From positions 3,718,402-3,782,401 of the forward strand of contig NZ_CP036264.1 in the NCBI RefSeq assembly GCF_008035925.1: a stretch of 64,000 bases of DNA, given 5' to 3'. Of the stretch, positions 62,501 to 64,000 are shown piece after piece. The stretch is from Stieleria maiorica (GTDB lineage: Bacteria; Planctomycetota; Planctomycetia; Pirellulales; Pirellulaceae). The notes below the pieces were generated by a model. That model was not told the DNA's origin. It saw only the letters and a list, made by a program, of their open reading frames with translations, and searched no databases. A program made the translations under genes and the position numbers. Position 1 is the stretch's first letter. Every line of letters starts with the position of its first letter.

Positions 62501-64000
62501 AATCCGGCGCCGGCAAAAATATCGGTCGCGCTTCCGGTTGCGGTGGCCCGCACGTTGATGACGTCGGAGTCGTCGCCGGTGTCGATGTTGGTCGCCGACA
62601 GTCCGCCGGTGCCAGACAACGTGACCACATCGTCACCGCCCCCGGTGTCGATCGCCAGCCCGCTTTCGGCACCGGTCGTGGTGACCGTGACATCGTCATC
62701 GCCGTCACCAGTGGTCACCCGCGTCACGCTGGCGTCGACCACGCCGGGCGTCGCGGTCGTGCCGGTGCCGAGCACATCGACGGTGTCGTTGTCGGCGCCC
62801 GAATCGATGACCAACACGCTTTCGATTCCCGTGGTGGTGACGGTGATGGTGTCACCGCCGGCACCGGTGTTGAGGGTTGCCCGCGTTCGATCGACGGTGC
62901 TGGTGACGGTGACGATGTCGCCGCCGGAGCCGGTTTCCAGGTTCAACGTCTCGATCGTGTCGTAGGTCAGCACGCCGACCGGTCCGCTGCGAGTCAACGT
63001 GGTTGTGTCGAGCGTGTAGGTCTGTGCGAACGCGTTGCCTTCGTCACTGATGTTCAATTCGTCGCCGAGTTCATAGCTTTGCGTGACGGTGATGGTTTTG
63101 GCGGTCACACTTTCGCTGATCCCCGGCGCGGCGATGCCGGGATCGTGGCCGTAAACGCAGACGTCGCCCCGGATGTCATCGAGCACGCCGGCGGGGTTGC
63201 CACGCATGACGGCGCGATCGGCGCTGCGCGTGCCGGCGGCGTCGGACGAGAGGTTGATCGTGTCCAGACCTGCGCCGGCAAAGATATCGGTCGCACTGTC
63301 GGTTCCCGTGGCTCGCACGTTGATGACGTCGGAGCCGTCGCCGGTGTCGACGTCGGTCGCCGAAAGTCCACCGGTGCCGGCCAACGTGACCACATCGTCT
63401 CCGCCTTCGGTGTCGATCGCCAGTCCGCTTTCGGCGCCGGTCGTGGCGACCGTGACATCGTCGTCGCCGTCTCCGGTGGTCACCAGCGTCACGCTGCCGT
63501 GGACTGTGCCGGGAGTCCCCGTGGTGCCGGTGCTGAGCACATCGATCGTGTCGTTGTCGGCGCCCGAATCGAGGACCAGTACGCTTTCCAGACCGGTGGT
63601 GGTGACGGTGATGCTGTCCGCGCCGGCGTAAGTGTTGATGGTCGTCCGCGTTCGGTCGCCGGTGGTGGTGATGCTGACGTCATCGCTGTCGCTGCCGGTT
63701 TCAACTACTAGCGTTTCGATGTCGCTGTATGACAGGCTGCCGGCAAAACCGGACGATGCGAGCGTGGAATCAGTCAATGCGTACGTTTCCGCGGCGGCGC
63801 TCGCGCTGTCGGAAAGATTCAGTTCGTCGCCCTGTGCCAGCATCGCGTCGACCGTGATGGTTTTGGCGGTCACGCCAGCGGGGGTCGTCGGCAGGGCTTC
63901 GCTTGCTCCTCCATCGATGACCAGCACGCCGTCGATCGCGTCCAGCGAGGTCAGGCCGACGTTGATGATGTCATTGCCGACGCCACCGTTTAGATTGACC
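59509..64000 (-). CDS. giant repeat/RTX/dockerin surface protein, 5' end outside window
   Basis: The frame is open to the right edge, giving about 1497 visible residues; the N-terminus is missing. Three long repeats of about 250-260 residues and a degenerate fourth are present. Each contains ETLNLETGS, DRTRTTINT, TGIESVLVIDSGADND, TTGAESGLAIDT and a single-cysteine end such as CVYGHDPG. They are Asp/Gly/Thr-rich beta-strand repeats with no tryptophan and few basic residues, consistent with a secreted calcium-dependent fibre. Near 60200-60310 lies an RTX-like block GGLGSDTLYGG, GGNGNDVLLS. A dockerin-like pair, DVNQDGILSARDALVVI and DVNGNGAIEPSDALMVI, is at 59650-59860. The C-terminal 50 residues are acidic. 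Likely an adhesin or matrix component. Confidence 0.85.
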   Translation of the reverse strand, partial: VNLNGGVGNDIINVGLTSLDAIDGVLVIDGGASEALPTTPAGVTAKTITVDAMLAQGDELNLSDSASAAAETYALTDSTLASSGFAGSLSYSDIETLVVETGSDSDDVSITTTGDRTRTTINTYAGADSITVTTTGLESVLVLDSGADNDTIDVLSTGTTGTPGTVHGSVTLVTTGDGDDDVTVATTGAESGLAIDTEGGDDVVTLAGTGGLSATDVDTGDGSDVINVRATGTDSATDIFAGAGLDTINLSSDAAGTRSADRAVMRGNPAGVLDDIRGDVCVYGHDPGIAAPGISESVTAKTITVTQSYELGDELNISDEGNAFAQTYTLDTTTLTRSGPVGVLTYDTIETLNLETGSGGDIVTVTSTVDRTRATLNTGAGGDTITVTTTGIESVLVIDSGADNDTVDVLGTGTTATPGVVDASVTRVTTGDGDDDVTVTTTGAESGLAIDTGGGDDVVTLSGTGGLSATNIDTGDDSDVINVRATATGSATDIFAGAGLDTINISSDAAGSRSTDRAVMRGNPAGVLDDILGAICVYGQDPIAATPGVTETVTAKSITVTQDYDLGDELNISNEGNAGADTYTLDATTLTTTALVVPLIYDTIETLNLETGTADDTITITTTGDRTRTTVSSNAGEDTITVTTTGIESVLLVDSGDNNDTIDVLNTGTTGTPGVVDASVTRLSAGAGEDTVTVTTTGAESGLAIDTGADNDTVTLLGTGTTSATAISLGDGNDVTNIQATATDSAVDVTGGDGNDTFNITSTADGTPADPDGNLFGHLDAILGDICVFGEAHDATPTPESVSGRQTIGSDVTVTTTVNSGDTLNVSDEFSLTAHSYSVSATTVRRDTGGTVTYETTETLNLRTSRGDSTVTVASTADATTFNLDTFAGIDAVTVTNTGDGAISRISTGDGVDDVTIDSTGDITPTGQSSVTLVSTGTAGDAVSVNSLGDQAGLQIDTETGGDTVTLGVETAAPTRTGSAVVVVSAGDGDDMLNVNEVFLNTVVDLSGDAGEDTFTLTAAGSDAAGYLGRINNDPLGSDAVAATRQLFLDGGDNAPGGLTVDQGVVNNAEFPDEGTESGVAVGDRVFLSAAAATDALDLRYVITAAAQGVLATTTPASPRATTGNEVFETLGIESLDITSGSANDLLTVTSDVTIDVTLTEQLIDFDGGGGDDKFEIVGTSGDDRITVGTDDTPNDQPFEIANVEFVRIDGNDGDDQISTQTPALGTLTGGLGSDTLYGGFNQDLLTGGPGTDFLFGGNGNDVLLSDQAFGTDSIVSADGEVLNGGGQSSLTPGDVCIQVGLDAFRDCEVIGDGGAKKDVLTWLRAIIIPAEAVSFSAMNSPILVPFAPVRDTPVSLLAVTEPSQIASVVATTSNPPPVVTQSSFAATDVNQDGILSARDALVVINHVARSQNSSASGEQTLSEADRAKDVNGNGAIEPSDALMVINAIARQTSSGPEAESDRASDWIPAVDSVFGQDDDDDRFLDDLWLEIDGGA
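61635..64000 (-). repeat. about 770-base tandem repeats inside the giant surface protein gene
   Basis: Units start near 63155, 62385 and 61635. The segment beginning gagcacgccggcggggttgc in each of the first two units is almost identical over about 300 bases, while the third unit is more diverged and a fourth (about 60960-61634) is weak. A gradient of similarity from right to left suggests successive duplications. Confidence 0.8.

Noticed and set aside
61621-63711. Long open frame of 696 codons on the plus strand
   Set aside because: It is the mirror of the giant repeat gene on the minus strand. Its product is Gly/Arg/Asp-rich without domains and exists because the repeats avoid stop codons in that frame.

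Overview
The window looks like a chromosomal segment of a planctomycete of the Pirellulaceae (Rhodopirellula-like) group. The signs are three secreted sulfatases, a cysteine-rich surface protein built of YTV-type motifs, a dockerin-bearing giant repeat protein, a PEP-CTERM protein, two large TPR-bearing Ser/Thr kinases, the family-specific ECF-like sigma factor that starts with a TNWSIV motif, and several families of short palindromic intergenic repeats. This assignment is an inference from gene content; there is no rRNA in the window and I found no tRNA.

Layout. 1-1073: a truncated CgeB-like glycosyltransferase and an overlapping small basic protein. 1188-13338 (all minus): a chemosensory cluster read as cheW, cheR-TPR, long cheW, MCP, hybrid cheA-REC, cheB, followed by a Ser/Thr kinase. 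It has the composition of the Wsp surface-sensing system but lacks a WspR-like output regulator. 13533-13672: a small element with terminal inverted repeats. 13834-14859: a secreted protein of unknown function. 15054-21999 (minus): a tightly coupled operon of an N-formylglutamate-amidohydrolase-like enzyme, two QEGLA/MATCAP-type metallopeptidases and two glutathione-synthetase-like ATP-grasp ligases, plus a 39-codon micro-ORF that joins the first and last residues of a third ATP-grasp gene. This ligase/peptidase operon is the best candidate for an undescribed system.

22413-30769: a CNNM/CorC-type membrane protein, a repeat field around GGGGACAGACCCC, an ammonium transporter with a plausible sigma-54 promoter, a PEP-CTERM protein, glycogen debranching enzyme GlgX and a zinc-ribbon protein. 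30950-39485: a VWA surface protein (minus), then on the plus strand a hydrophobic orphan protein, a Ser/Thr kinase, an outer-membrane-like protein, a sigma factor and a small unknown protein. 39805-51141: a polysaccharide-desulfation/deacetylation island with three sulfatases (one carrying a C-terminal VHL-beta-like domain), a secreted metallopeptidase, a soluble PAS/GAF histidine kinase and a sialate O-acetylesterase.

51235-58344: an UbiB/ABC1 kinase, two MoxR-like AAA ATPases, a class 3 lipase and a Ppx/GppA-HD phosphatase. 58513-64000 (minus): the YTV-type protein and the 3' part of a giant repeat/RTX/dockerin surface protein that runs off the window. At least five families of dispersed or tandem repeats lie between these genes; one of them supplies the stop codon of two unrelated genes.
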